Assembly (NCBI RefSeq): GCF_036884655.1
Contig: NC_088355.1
Coordinates: 42,329,501 to 42,393,500, forward strand
Reading direction: 5' to 3'
Length of the DNA: 64,000 nucleotides
Source: Musa acuminata AAA Group
Lineage: Eukaryota > Streptophyta > Magnoliopsida > Zingiberales > Musaceae
Positions within the stretch are counted from its first letter, which is position 1. Every line of letters begins with the position of its first letter. Position numbers and translations under genes: made by a program. Positions 1 through 12,900 of this stretch are shown here, one piece after another. The notes under the pieces are model-generated. The model ran no database searches and had not been told where the DNA came from. It saw only the letters and a list, made by a program, of their open reading frames with translations.

Positions 1-528
1 TTCTATGAATTTGACTTGCAACTCCATTACAAGCAAAATGTCATTGCCTTTTGATCCATGTGATATTGCAAAATCTGTGGTCTCATAAATCTTCTGCCAT
101 GATCTACAAAATCTTTGTACTGTTAGATACAACTGAGGTATGGTAACAGGAGTCCCTTGAAAGAGCCGCATGCAAATTTATATTCATCATCTTGATGTTT
201 GATATTGAGCTGTCTATGCTTTTGGTGCAACAAGGTTGAGATTCTTCATTTTTGCGTCTCTCCAAACTAATACTCTATTAATTTCATATCAATCTGCTCG
301 TAAGAGACCTAATTATTCTAAAAGACCAGCTTCATATTTTCTGGTCTAGCTGGTGTTGGAAATCCCAATTGGCCGAGTCATTGGCTTCCTATTATTATCC
401 GGCTTGATATGAGTGAATTCATGGTCTGTTTCCAAGCTAATCTATGTAGAAGCTGCTCGTTATTTGGTGTTATGCATGTTTCTGGCTCAATTTGCCACTC
501 ATCTATGCAAATAATAAAATCATTAGAT
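1..528. other. AT-rich flank, no gene seen
   Basis: No open frame longer than a few dozen codons and no recognised motif on either strand. It ends at the proposed target-site copy of the Mutator-like element at 520-528. Confidence 0.5.
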
Positions 529-1972
529 CTTGGGTTAATTATAGTTAGCTATCTTTAGTGTGTCAATCTTTATATTCTAAAAAATTACACTAACATTTCT
601 ATAATTATAAAAGTAAAATATTTAGATCAATTTACGTTAGTTGTATCGATGAAAACATAAAAACAAAGGATAAAAAAATAATTTCAATGTTTGGTGGTGG
701 ATGATGATGTCGCTAGTGTCGATATCGAGACAGTTGCTTGGTCGCTTTCGATGATGATAATGTCCACTCATATCGCAACACCACTCATCTTTATGAGGAG
801 CATGTCACCGACTTCATCGCTGCCCGTGTCGCTTTGCATTTGCATTGATGCTGATGCAATTGTCGCTCGGTAATTGTGTCGACATCGACGTAGATGACGA
901 TGGTTGTTGTTGCATCTATAGTGAATATGGTAGTGGTTGTTGCGGCATCTATGGTGAAGATGGTGATCGCGTCGCTACTGACCCATTGGGCAAATCTTAG
1001 CCTCGATATGAAGGTGGGGTTGTTAGAGCTCTCATTGCTATCGTATCAGTTCCGACACTACCTCTCACCGAATGACCCTTTTGTCACTCTTCATCTGCAT
1101 CGGCATCAACATAGATGCAGAGTGGCATCGCTTGGGAACTGCAACTATGTTGACGCATATGCATTAGATATTGTTTGGTCCAAGCCGACGATTGAGGAAA
1201 CACAATGACCCGATCTGAGGGAGGTGGACCGTGGCGTCCAAGGCAAGGCATGCTGCCTTGTAGGAGTCATACAAGTCGAAGAGCTCGAACTGGATGGTAA
1301 TGGAGGTCGCCCTCTATGGTGCGGCGTCGAGCACTAATTAAAGCTCGTCCACATCGTCGCTATCATGTGGGAGGCTATTGGAGTAGACGACGATCATGAC
1401 TTCGAATAGGTTGGGGTAGGTGGCGGAGTGCTTCTTGTGTGTGGTGGAGAGTTCCAAATGAGAGCAGACTAAGGGAGGGAGGGGGTGAACAGAGGCATCC
1501 TTAGCTACAACGAGATGGGAGAGAGATTCGGAGAATTTAGGAGAATGTGATAGCAAAGGAGCGAGGGGATAAGGAGTGGCCATCACCATCTATGTTGATG
1601 CTGATGCAGTTTTCGAGTGACAATTGCATCAGCGTCAATACAAATGTAGATCGGCATGAGACGAGTGGCGATGAGGTCGGCAACACGCTCCTCGTGGAGA
1701 CGGGTGGCATCGTAGTAAGAGCATACCTTATCATCATCGGGGATAACTAGGCAACTGCATCAGCATCAATGCTAGTGGCGTCGTCGTCCATTACTATCGA
1801 ATGTTAAAAATTATTTTTTATCTTTTATTTTTATATTTTTATTTGTAAAACTGATGTAGTTAAGATAAATAGATTTAGATGTTTCACTTTGATAACTAAA
1901 GTGATACAAATATAGTTTTTTAAATTATAGGGACTATATTGCTAACTAACTAGAGGGGTAATATGTAATTAG
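529..1972. mobile_element. putative non-autonomous Mutator-like element with long terminal inverted repeats
   Basis: The AT-rich arms at about 529-690 and 1798-1972 align with each other in inverted orientation, for example the A-rich run ending in GGATAAAAAAATAATTT on the left against AGATAAAAAATAATTTT on the reverse complement of the right. Imperfect 9-bp flanks TCATTAGAT (520-528) and TCATTCAAT (1973-1981) are a plausible target duplication. Arms of about 150 bp with a 9-bp duplication fit Mutator-like elements. The middle (690-1795) is much GC-richer than its surroundings and built of recurring GATGCTGATGCA-like words. It has no convincing protein, so the element would be non-autonomous. 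A GC-rich core between AT-rich inverted arms also resembles a Pack-MULE that captured host sequence, but I could not name a donor gene. Confidence 0.45.
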
Positions 1973-1981
1973 TCATTCAAT

Positions 1982-2963
1982 CTTTTGGATAATTATTATT
2001 CTCGAAAGCATAGAACAGTGTGAAACGGGTTAAAAATAATATCCCAAATATTTGCATATATCTGAATCTTTTTAAGACACTTTATCCATTTGACATCGCA
2101 CAGCGAGTCTTCTAAGATCGAAGGTAAGTGAAACTATACAAAAATAATTCAGTAGAATTTGGAACTTTTGGATTCAACCAACTATTAAAAATGATCAATC
2201 CACAAGTTCTTTTATGTTTTTTTTATTTACATCAATTCTCATAAAATAAAAATGCATCTCCCTCAGTGTGTCATTTACTCGTAGCTTACAAACTATTCGA
2301 AGCTAAATCAAACATTAGGTAAATACTGATTTTCCTATTACTTCACCACTTGAGATGTTTCTTATCTAATTAATTATATATTAAATTTGATGACCCTAAT
2401 TAAATGGTTAAAATATGCTAAGATTCTAATTAAATTCTGATTAAGATTATCCATTAAGCAAAAAAAAAAAAGGCCCGTCTATACTTAGGAGATGACCGAG
2501 AGACTCTTAAAGATACGAAAAGAAAAGAAGAGTCTAGATTAACGATGAGTGTATTATTTTACGATATCCGAGATACCTTATTGATTATTATCATGTTTAA
2601 AACTATGCACCTTTCATCGATATCTACGATATTTAATCTCAATCCTAAAATTAATTTTTTACATAATAAATTTAGTTCTTGCATTATAGTGTGAATATTT
2701 TTAGCAATAACGAACATCGGACAAAAGGGGACCAAATCTTCCCTGGGAATATGTTATTGGTTTGCATCGGACAAGCAATGCTCACCATTAAATGAAATAA
2801 GTTGTTTATGGTCTCGAGTCTTCTTTGTAGGCCATCTACTGCTTACTACCACTTGCATCTTTTGGTTTTTAGAGCCGAAGTGATTGAAGGCATTTCTTAT
2901 TCTATTCTTTTGCAACCGATGTCCAATTCAGATCTGAGTTCTTCTAGTTCGTTAGCAAAGGTC
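1982..2963. other. AT-rich intergenic stretch, 3' side of the CPL3-like gene
   Basis: No coding sequence recognised. The part next to 2964 should hold the 3' untranslated region and polyadenylation site of the minus-strand phosphatase gene, but I could not place the site. Confidence 0.4.
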
Positions 2964-5452
2964 TCAGGATTTGGTAGGATGAGCTGAAGGTGTCTTTGTT
3001 CCCAATGCAAAGTTGTGCTCGTTGGCCCGCCGATACAGAAGAGTCGAAGCTTCTATCCTGTCAACACAGACATTAGATTCGTAAGCAAGCATATATATGT
3101 TCAACGAAAATTCCAAAAGTGGCATTTCGTTTCTCACCAGCCAGGATGAACGACGAATTTTCCGGTAGATAGCGCCCGCTGCACCTGCGTGAGATCCATC
3201 CATTCGCATATGAGAAGCAGAGCAAACATCTAAACGATCGAGCATTTGGTCTCCATACCTTGACTGTCCCAAGAGCAGTGGCGATGACATGAGTGACGTG
3301 TTCATCGATCTGGTCGGTGCAGACAGCACCGAACTGTTGTGCTTTCTTCCAGAGGGGGTGTTGTTGCGGATTGGCTTCGCCCACCGGGAAAACCCGGCTG
3401 AAAACTATGCGACAACCTCTTAGAACCTTACGTTGCTCTGCTTCAAGCAGAATTCTAACATCGGCCTCTTGTATGGAGTGATGCGAGAAGAAGCTGTCGT
3501 GAATTCGTTCGATCACCTGATCAAAGAAAGAACAAGGCATCAAAAATGGAGAATCGAGACGAATTCCTAAGTTCCAACACTCGTTGTTCCAGCAAGTTTA
3601 TACCGCCAATGCATTAGCAAGAGTCCCATCTTTTGAACTCTCGTCACGATGGATATCCAGAAGAGAAGGCCCGGGAAGTCCAAACCTGCGCTTACTGCTG
3701 GGGAAGAAATGGTATCTGCAATGGCAAGACCATCGTCAGGCTTTAAAGCTTAAAACTCATAAACCACCGGACTGATTCGATCCCGATTCCAACACGACGA
3801 GATTTGAAATCCGATTATACCTCTCTACAACAATCAAGTTGGGTTGGTGACGCGGCCACATTCCCGGAGTATCATCGATAATCACAACAGCGGATTCCAG
3901 TCCTGAAACCCCAGATAGATCTTTGTGTTTGGAAGCCCTTTCGACAACGTCAGATGGTGATGCATCACCATCATCGTCTCCCCTTGAGATGACGCGCCCA
4001 GAGAACAAAGATCCTGTTGGGTCAAGCAGCTTTGCCATCTCAGCAGCATACACCATGCTTCCCTTGGTGCATACATGCAGCTCGTAAAGCTTGCTAGCCT
4101 ACAGGAGATCAAGGAGTACATTAACGATCCAGAAATCATTACTAGTTTGGGAAGAAGACAGTTTCATCAAAACCAAACCTTGCACAGAAAATTCCAGATG
4201 CCCGGTCTAAATTTAATCCACAATCCCAGATGTTGGAGGCGGAAAAGATGGCGTTGCGGCAGCTTCCTGTCTCGCTCTTCGTTGCTCCTCAATGTATTTT
4301 CGTGAACTGGATTGACATCTACAAACTAAAGCGATAGATATCCAATATTACCAGCTCGAAATCTTATTATATATATAAATATTAATTAACCTAATTAGCA
4401 AAGACCGTAAGATTTTGAGCTCCAATTCTGTAGTAGTTATAGTTTACCGTCGTTGAATTAAGGAGAGTGTGGTCCAAATCAAGCACGAGAGAGAGCTTCC
4501 TAGCGGCTAACAGTCTGATATGTTCCATGATCCTTCTTGCTATCTCCCTATGTATAGCTGCTCTCTGTTGATCATTACACCCGACGAGTAGATGATCTAT
4601 ACCACCACAAAGCTTGGGTAATTCTGAAGCACCTTCCCCACTTGCTTGGATTCTGCTACAAGTGACAAGGGGAAGAAGTGGTTCTCTTGCAGCGATGACA
4701 CCATCTACTTTGTTTTGTTCAGGTGCAACGATCACATTCTTGAACAGAACACGACGGGGATCACGAGGTTTCAAGCCGATCCACACGTTGTCATCTCGAG
4801 AGCACTGCAAAATATATATAAAACAAGAGTGTATCATACGGATTGCGACGATAAACAAATGACTCGAGTAGAAATCGTAATTCGGTATCATAGATTTTAG
4901 ATTATGTTTACGACTCGATGAGTCATTGCTTAGTCTCACATCGAAAACGAATAAATACAGCCTTTTCGGAGAAATAAAGAATCTCCCTACAACCCTCACC
5001 ATGAAAACTGACTGTGGAGTAATCCGAGATGTTCCTGCTTGATTTTGCTCAGATTCATCGGACTTAAAGGGAGTATAACTCATGGTATAGTCCATAGATT
5101 CGTACTCATCCATTGTCTTGCGCTTCCTACCAGCTGTGGTTCCTTCCACGGGCCCCTCATCCAAGGCATTGCATCCGATACCTCCGTTCTCTAATTCTTC
5201 AAGCTTTGCAGGAGAGAGTTGATCGCCAGCAGAAATGTTAGGCTCCGTAGACGAATTCGTCAGAACATCATTCACGATTCCAACATGCTGCTGCTCTTTC
5301 CCTTCATCGTGATCCTCGGAAGCTGGTGAGTCAACCAAAGCATCGATCTGCCAAAAGAAAAATGAATCCAAGTTTCCCTAGTTCGGTCGGTGATGGCTTA
5401 ACTAATATACATGGAATATTTCACGCACCTCTTTTGCTCGATCGGTTGTCAT
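2964..5452 (-). CDS. CPL3-like RNA polymerase II CTD phosphatase (FCP1 plus BRCT), short N-terminus
   Basis: Predicted to dephosphorylate serine residues of the RNA polymerase II C-terminal repeat in the nucleus. Coding exons on the minus strand, in order: 5452-5429, 5347-5000, 4804-4448, 4325-4179, 4098-3821, 3715-3604, 3516-3259, 3184-3138, 3057-2964. All junctions are GT/AG and in phase, giving 554 residues. The FCP1 catalytic motif DLDHTLLN has its acylphosphate motif D-x-D-x-T at 233-237, and the second acidic motif VVIIDD ends at 368. A BRCT domain covers about 445-545, with GCRIVFSRVFPVGEANP and the conserved HPGW tryptophan near 524. The C-terminal half matches Arabidopsis CPL3 closely. 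CPL3 is well over 1,000 residues, so at least its N-terminal half is absent here. The frame stays open upstream of the ATG at 5452 (LLIHIEKPVSAL) back to a possible acceptor, so more 5' exons may exist beyond it, but none was recognised. Family assignment is strong; the start is weak. Confidence 0.8.
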
Positions 5453-7374
5453 AAGAGCGGATACTGGTTTCTCGATATGAATTAGCAAGCTGCACCGGAT
5501 ACAGTGGATTGGATTTAGTTCATAATATATGGTAATTGCATACAGCAGAAAGAAGATACGAAGAGAACAAACGATAAAAGCAATTGCATTTGCTTCTCCC
5601 TTTTTGCAACTGCTGCTATTGCCATAAAATTTGATTCTTTGGAGCTGTCTCTTAAGGTCCTAAGAATCAATCATATGCCATTCTTTGGCTAATCTTAGGA
5701 TATCTCAGCTCTTCAATTATTATTATTATTATTTTTTTTTTTGCTTACTGCTTCAGATCCTTTTGCTTTACAGTTTGTAACACAGTGTTAAATCAATAGA
5801 ATCACCTTTGTTTCAAAAAAAAGAAAAAAAGAAAAGCATTTGCCACTGCTGTTTGATTTGCGAATTATCTGAATAAAGCATTTGCCATTAAATTTCTCAA
5901 GAGCGAGGTTTTGTTGTTCTTAGAGAATAAGTAAGTTGTTCCAATGGAAACCATGAAAGCCTTTGTAAACATTGGGTTCAAGTATTTGGTATCTTAATGC
6001 ATACATTTAATTTTTTCAAAGCTACTAAAACCTAATTCATATTTTGTTTCGGGGAATACGAGATAAAATAATAATATTTTTAATAAAACATCTTTCGCGT
6101 GTGGTGTGGTTGATAGATCGAGGGATAAGTAATTTAACTCGTTTACATGAATATTTAAAATACATGATATTATTTTTACTAATTCGAATCGAGGATCGAT
6201 ATCAAATTAGTCTATTTTCAATATCATATACGTAGCTAAGCATATTTATCATGGTTAGCAACCCCGGATCAAGGTCATCGATATCGACACTATGAGAAAT
6301 TATGTTATTTTATAGCTATTTTGGAGTTATTTATGGCAAGATCTAATGATGTAGTATTGTTTCTTCTGCTCTAAACATTCTTTATATGCTCAAACTTATG
6401 AATTAATGACCTCGACTCTTGTAGTATTAAGCTCACTCTCCTGTAAATTCTCTCTCTTTGTATCTTGTTGATGTAGGACACACAATAGACTCAGGTAGGA
6501 AGGAAGTTTAGAGGAATGAAAGGAGATAGAAAAGATAATAATAATAATAATAATAATATTAGATAACTATCATACTCACTCTGGCTGAATGGAATTTTCT
6601 TCTGCACGTCTCGAATGTGAATGTTGGATTCAAAACACCAGAAAAATAAATATGATCATACACCACTTAATATATAATATCAGAAAAGAGTTCAATTTAT
6701 TGATCTATTATCTGATAATCCATTACATTTTCATTAAAACAACTTTTTATAGCCTCATCTACAAGAAAAAATAATAGATAAAAAAACTAACAAGGAAGAA
6801 TCTATAACTGCTAATCAAATAAATTATATTTTGGAGAAGATAATTTACATATTCCCCTTGCTAAATCATTTTCCTCTTAGTACTTGGTAGACTTCCTTTT
6901 TCTTGTAGCCACATGATTATTTCTCTCCATTTCTTTATATCGTATTCGGAAACTTTATTTTTCTAAGGAAGGCAAAATATTTTTGTATCATTTTCCTTAT
7001 TATTTTTTGTTTTTTTTCTTGAACTTGATTCTATGGAAAGGGGCTAATGAAAGATAATAGATTATTACAAAATATATGAATAAATTGATTTTTTTCCCAT
7101 CTTATGTGTGAGTGATATAAGATTTTTCTGATAACTGAATGCATCATCCATATGCGACACATAGAGGTGTATGACATTCATCTTCAGAATTATCTACTTA
7201 AGTTAGAGCGAGACTAATAATTATTTAGGTTTTTTTTCTTGCTAACTTCTTATTGTTATCTTTTTCTCCTTTTTTGTTCTAAAGGAAAATTCTCTCTTAT
7301 GTTCTAAACTCATTCTACATCATTTTGGTGTCAAATATTTTGATCTAGAAAAAAATATTATATCTTCGAGGTCA

Positions 7375-7467
<93 letters not shown>

Positions 7468-8850
7468 TTGGGGCAAGCTCCTATAGGAAGTAAATCATAT
7501 TAGACCATTTTATTTTTTATTTAAATAAAATTTTATTATTTTAAGAAATCTTTTACAAATTTTATAAGTTACAAGTTGGCAACATCTACAATACTTTTAT
7601 TTTGTTTCCAGATATATTATAAGTAAGAAAAAGGGATAAATTGTAGAAAATATAAAGAAGAACGTTCAAAGATTATTAAGTACCAAAAAAGGATAATTTC
7701 TTAATAAGATGAATCTAGAAACAACTTATTTTTCTCAAATAAATATGGACTCTTAGAGCTTTTCTTATTCATGCTTCTAAGCGCGTAGTATGCAAAGGGA
7801 CACTTTGAGCTCGAGGACCACATTGTGTTTGAATTATTATTATTATTTTATTATTTGTGGATATATCATGTGAAAAGGGATGCTCTGATTAATCTACTTC
7901 TGATAATTTTTTTTTAATCTTGGATAGATATATTATTACACGAGGAAACTTTTAGGCTTGATAGATTATGTCGAATGTTTCATATGCTACTTAATCTTGA
8001 GTGGACGAATCATACAGGAATGAATGAACACTTTGGGTTTGGTGGCTCCTATTGCATGTCCTTGATATATTTTTACTTTAATTTAATCTAAGATTTGGTA
8101 AGCATTTGGTAAGTTTGTTTTGATTTTCGGATTCACAGATAAAAAATATTGATGTTTTATCCATCGATGAGAGAATATTCCTTTTAGGTGTGATACTTAA
8201 AATGATATATTTAATAGGTATCCGTTAGAGTTCATTATTTTTATTAAATAATGATGATCATATTGTTATTATTAAATAATAATGACATTGGATCCAATTT
8301 TTTTTTTTTTGGATATATCTACCTTGAATCTATCGATTTGTTTAAATATGAGTTTAGGTTTGGGATGAGTTGGATTAGACTTAACTAATCGTGTTTGGGT
8401 TTGAAGTTTATTCGGGTTAGGTAGGTCCCCATTAGTAATAGGATGATATTTTAGTAATTGTACTTTAATTATTCTACGTTGCCATGGCGATTATCTTGAA
8501 GGGCTCTTATTCCTCGAAAATATAAAAAGTCTTTCGTTCCGAGTGTTTGATATTTTAAAATTTCGATCAAGAAAAGAGATAATAAACACAAATAAGAGAA
8601 TAAGTAAAGATAGAGACCGACCAATTTTATAGTGGTTTGGTCTTCTTGACTTATATCTACTCTCAATTCCTCCGAGACTATTAACTTTTACTATCAATCA
8701 TGTTTTGAAGATGAAGATCAATAACCTTTTACAACATTCTTCAAAAAAAAAACTTTATATATTCTGAGCTTAGTAACACAGTAAAAAATTTAAGAATGCG
8801 GACATTGAAAGCTCAAGAATGATGCTCATTAGCCATGCCTAAAGTTGGAT
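5453..8850. other. AT-rich gene-poor region with microsatellites
   Basis: No protein family recognised on either strand. It contains an ATA/TAA run near 6537-6559, the long TA array at 7376-7466, and poly-A/T tracts. Sequence immediately above 5453 may be promoter or unseen 5' exons of the CPL3-like gene. Confidence 0.5.
7376..7466. repeat. (TA)n microsatellite, about 45 units
   Basis: An uninterrupted alternating TA tract of about 90 bases. Such tracts are self-complementary, prone to cruciform formation and length change, and poorly assembled from short reads. Confidence 0.97.
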
Positions 8851-10504
8851 ATATATATATAGCCCAAAGTGCTCTAATATGTGGAGCAAATCATAAAAAA
8901 TATCCAAAATTAAGGATTTTGATAGTAGCACTATCATTTTATGCGGTACTATCGTCGAAACATTGAAACGACACCATCCAGTGTCCATTATCTTAGGTGA
9001 TACCAATACTCACTTTGGAAGATATCATCGCATCCTCTCACAAATGCAATTGCCCATACACTAATTTGGACTAGTAAGGGCCCAAATCTAATTTAAAGTT
9101 AATCTACTTCAACGTTAACATGATATAGGACAAAGAAGAACAGAAATAAAAATCTCAGATTTTTCATAAAAATGTTTTTTCATTGTGCGAAGATTGATGT
9201 ATAAAAATCATAAAATAAAAAACCATGTATGTATGAGAGATGTATTTTACATAGGAAGATTGTATATCATTGATATCCTATAGATCTATGGGAAATGATG
9301 AAAGAGGTCAACTATCTTCCTCTCTAGCGGTGATCCACATGGTAGGGGTTATGAAGATGCTTCTTAAAATCACTCCCCAAATCTCCACATACCCCAAATA
9401 GGAGTTGATGGCTGAGGAGGAAAAGGGGAGAGGAGAATATGTGGTGGTAGCCAAAAAAATCTAGCCTATGGCTTTTTGGTTCTCTCCTATTTATATAGAC
9501 CCCTTGTCAAATTAACCTCAATAAATCCTGCTGGGTATTGGATCTTCATCCAACTATTCAAGCATCTTAGATTAGTGAATCTTTACCCAATAATCTCTCA
9601 TCGGCTCTTATTGAATCTCATCCATAAGATCCAATAATTCACGGGATTATTGGATATCCAATAAGATAGGAGCAAAACCTACCATATGTGTATGACCCTT
9701 TAGGTTTAATATCAAGCTAGTAGTGAGTCATATTTGTCAGAACTCCTTCTGACTCAATGAATTATTATCTTCATAATAATTTACTCGACTCATCGCTATG
9801 TTATAGTCCCTAGATAATACAGAGGAATCTAATCCTTTAGACTTATTTGTCCTTAGTTATCGTATATATATAATCCCTCATCAATCTAATACCCCAAAGA
9901 TCGTATATCGAGCATGGTGCTATCAGGCCCATATAATTTCTACTCAAGTCTCGCTCTAATCGGATTCTTCCGAAGAACTCTTTCTCTCTCAATCCAAATA
10001 ACCCTGGCCAAGGATTTATTTGAGCCAGAATACATTTAGATATTTCTCTTATGACACTAAGAGGATATGATTCTTTATCGATACTCAATAGCTCTCATAA
10101 GGATGAATGTCACTCATAATGACTAGTTGTACTAGATCTGAAACTTCCAAGCTTATAAGTCTGGTATCAAAGAGTGAAGTACTCATATAGGACATCCTTA
10201 ATATCTCGAGTCTAAGGACCAGATACACCACTAGAATGACGAAATCGTTATTTGACAATGAGGTATAATCAATAATCTAGCATTTCGTGAGCATATCAAT
10301 AAGTGAACTCATTCTCCAATACTTGCACTATATCCCTAGTGTCCCCAAATGAGCAACTATGAGATCAATTGTCTCTATCATATGGATGAGTATATAATAT
10401 ACGAATCAGGCTCATTATTGTGATCTTATCACGATCTGATTATCATTGCATAGATCCGTGGGTATCACAATATATATGTGCAATAAGCAATATAAAGTGA
10501 TAAA

Positions 10505-10557
<53 letters not shown>

Positions 10558-11450
10558 AATAGTGTATATCATATCACACGTATCATCAATCATGTGATTA
10601 GCTTGTAAGGCACTTATGACTAGCACGTATTAGGCCACTACATTATAGTCTCTATATGGTACATAAGGATATAATTTATTGGATATATTTGCCCTTAGGT
10701 ACCGTGTAGCTATAGTCCCTCATCTATCTAATATCCTAGAGATTATATACTAGGCATGGGGTTGTTAGGCCTATATGAAATCCATCAGAGTATCACTCTT
10801 ATCAGATTTTTCCAAAGAACTCATTCTCTCAATCCGACTTTTACTTTTATTGGATTCTCTTAATTTGATTGACCCTAACTAGAGATTTGCTTGAGTGAGA
10901 ACACATGAGATATTTCTCTCATGATACCAAAAGTGGATGATCCTTTATTGATACATAATTTCCTTTTTAAGGTTGGCTATCATTCCCAATAACTAGTTGT
11001 GTTAGATCTGGAACTTCCAAACCTATAAGTCCGATATCAAAGAATGAAGTACCCGAACAAGACATGCTTAGTATCCCAAGTCTAAGAACAAAATATACAA
11101 TTAGGACTATAGAATCATTGTCTGATGAGACCAAGACATATTGGTTGTGTTAGTACTATATTTCTAGTGTCGCCACACGAGTAATTATGAGACCAATTGG
11201 CTCTATCATATGGGACAGGTATATAATACACCAATCTATCGGATTACTTTGATGTCCTTTTCGAATAACTTATTACTAAGAATATTTAGGAACTGTGTTT
11301 AAAAATGAATTGATCTTATTATCATGATCTCATTATAACCTAATTCCCATTAAACAGATCCAAGAACATCTAATATATTCATCATAAAGTATAAAGTAAA
11401 AAAATATTATTATTAATATCAACCAAAAAAGATTGTGCACCATCGCAAGG
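8850..11450 (-). repeat. degenerate LTR-retroelement cluster, likely minus orientation
   Basis: The segments 9850-10620 and 10690-11450 are diverged direct copies of each other, sharing phrases such as CTAGATCTGGAACTTCCAA and CATCATCTAATACC-like blocks. A third copy of the distal part lies at 41000-41520. In the minus orientation a TATATAAATAGGAG promoter-like element is present near 9495-9510, as expected in a retroelement LTR. There is no protein-coding capacity, and both copies have many point changes and indels. An AAT microsatellite (10508-10551) sits inside the first copy. Superfamily not determined. Confidence 0.5.
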
Positions 11451-12900
11451 CCTGACTAGTGGGCCACCCTCTTATGCTTTTATGGAGCCAGACCTAAGAT
11501 GCATGTGCTTCCAAATGACATGTGAATTTCTTTCACGGGGGTAGTATCAGAGTCCGAGTTCGACTTGGCACTATTATAGCCTCGGAAGAGACGTTAGGAG
11601 ATGCATCTTGAGTCACTTAGAGTGCCCTCTTAGGGGCCTTCCACTACCCCTGTATCATCTCCAGGGCCTTCCTTGGGGCCACTAGTGGAGAGCTCACTTT
11701 GGGACGATCTGGTGTTCCTTTCTCGGGACCTTCCAATAAACCTACTCTTGGATCATCCCTCGGGCCTATTTTAGAGCCATCGGTGGAGCTTGCTCTGTGA
11801 TACTCTAGCATTCTTTCCCCAAGGTCTTCTATTGGGCCTTCCTTGTATCCACTCATAAAGTTCTCTCTAGACTTATCGTGGCCTTAGGTGAGGCATAAGC
11901 ATGTAGTGAGGAAGGTTCCCTTCTCCCAATGGTTTGGCCCCATCGAGCGGGGTCCTGAGGATACCCTGGAGGCGAGTAAGGGCCCCTTGGCCACCTAGGA
12001 AGGGGGCAATTGCTTCTGCCACCGAGGTGTCACAAGTTCCTCTATCATAATCATCTGCCCTATGTTCCTTAATCGATTGGTACTCCTATTAGTCAAAATC
12101 ATTTATGATATATGCGATGGCTGACCGACTTACCCCGAGCCTCAATGCTCCCTTGAAGACTTACTAGGAAGGCCTGGTCGAGGACAAACAATTGTGGGAG
12201 CAAGCCTTAGCCACAGGGGAGTAATGTCGGGGGTCCCTTAACCCCCTTTTGGCTAGGCTTGGTTGACTTGTGTTCCCATAGCAAAGTTTTGATAGGTCCG
12301 ATGCCTCCTATTTGTGGATTCTCATTGCTAACTCATTTATTTTTGGTAACACTATCATTATGTGACGACCCTGATCGACTTGATGCGAGATGTCGGGACC
12401 TTGGTTGGATGATTGTCTCGGGCCAATGTTGATCTTCTATCTCGGGTTGTGAAGCTAGAGCGAGAGCAGGGATCTAGAGTTGCTAAGGTTCGAGCCACCA
12501 TGTTGGCCTTATAATTGGAGCTGGCTTGACAGCGGTTGGTGAGGTGGAGCAGAGGCTTGAGGAGGCCTGCCAAATGTTAGATGACACTGAGCAAGAGGTA
12601 GCTCAGAGTGTCACAGAGGGTGAACATCGACGGGAGGCACTAAAACAACAGCTACGAGATGTCTTTGGAGAGGGGGAGATAGTTGGAGGATCAGTTGATG
12701 GTTAACTCTGACGAGCTGGTGGCGTAAAACGGTGATCCTTATCTTGTCTAGGAGATTATTAATGGTGATGACCGATGGGCACATCCTTTAATGGATGGTG
12801 TCAGTGTAGGACGACCAGGATGACATCTTCGGGGCATTGTTCATCTAAAAGGAGGAGCTAAGGAAGTCAGGCCATGTCACTGGGTTCTCTGCTGTGGTCT
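11450..12900 (+). mobile_element. decayed retroelement segment with relic coiled-coil (gag-like) reading frame
   Basis: GC content rises sharply relative to both flanks. Around 12390-12560 the plus strand still reads as a charged helical stretch (VDLLSRVVKLEREQGSRVAK) broken by stops, the style of plant retrotransposon gag or transposon-linked coiled-coil proteins. Upstream, 11560-12240 contains recurring GGGCCTTCC / CCTTGGGG words. Frames are broken by stops and frameshifts, so this is a fossil. No terminal repeats were identified. Confidence 0.4.

Noticed and set aside
4921..4980. TCTCACATCGAAAACG in a CPL3-like intron, resembling the TRIM word TCCCACATCGAAAGTG
   Set aside because: Only about 16 bases match and no second repeat, primer site or target duplication is present.
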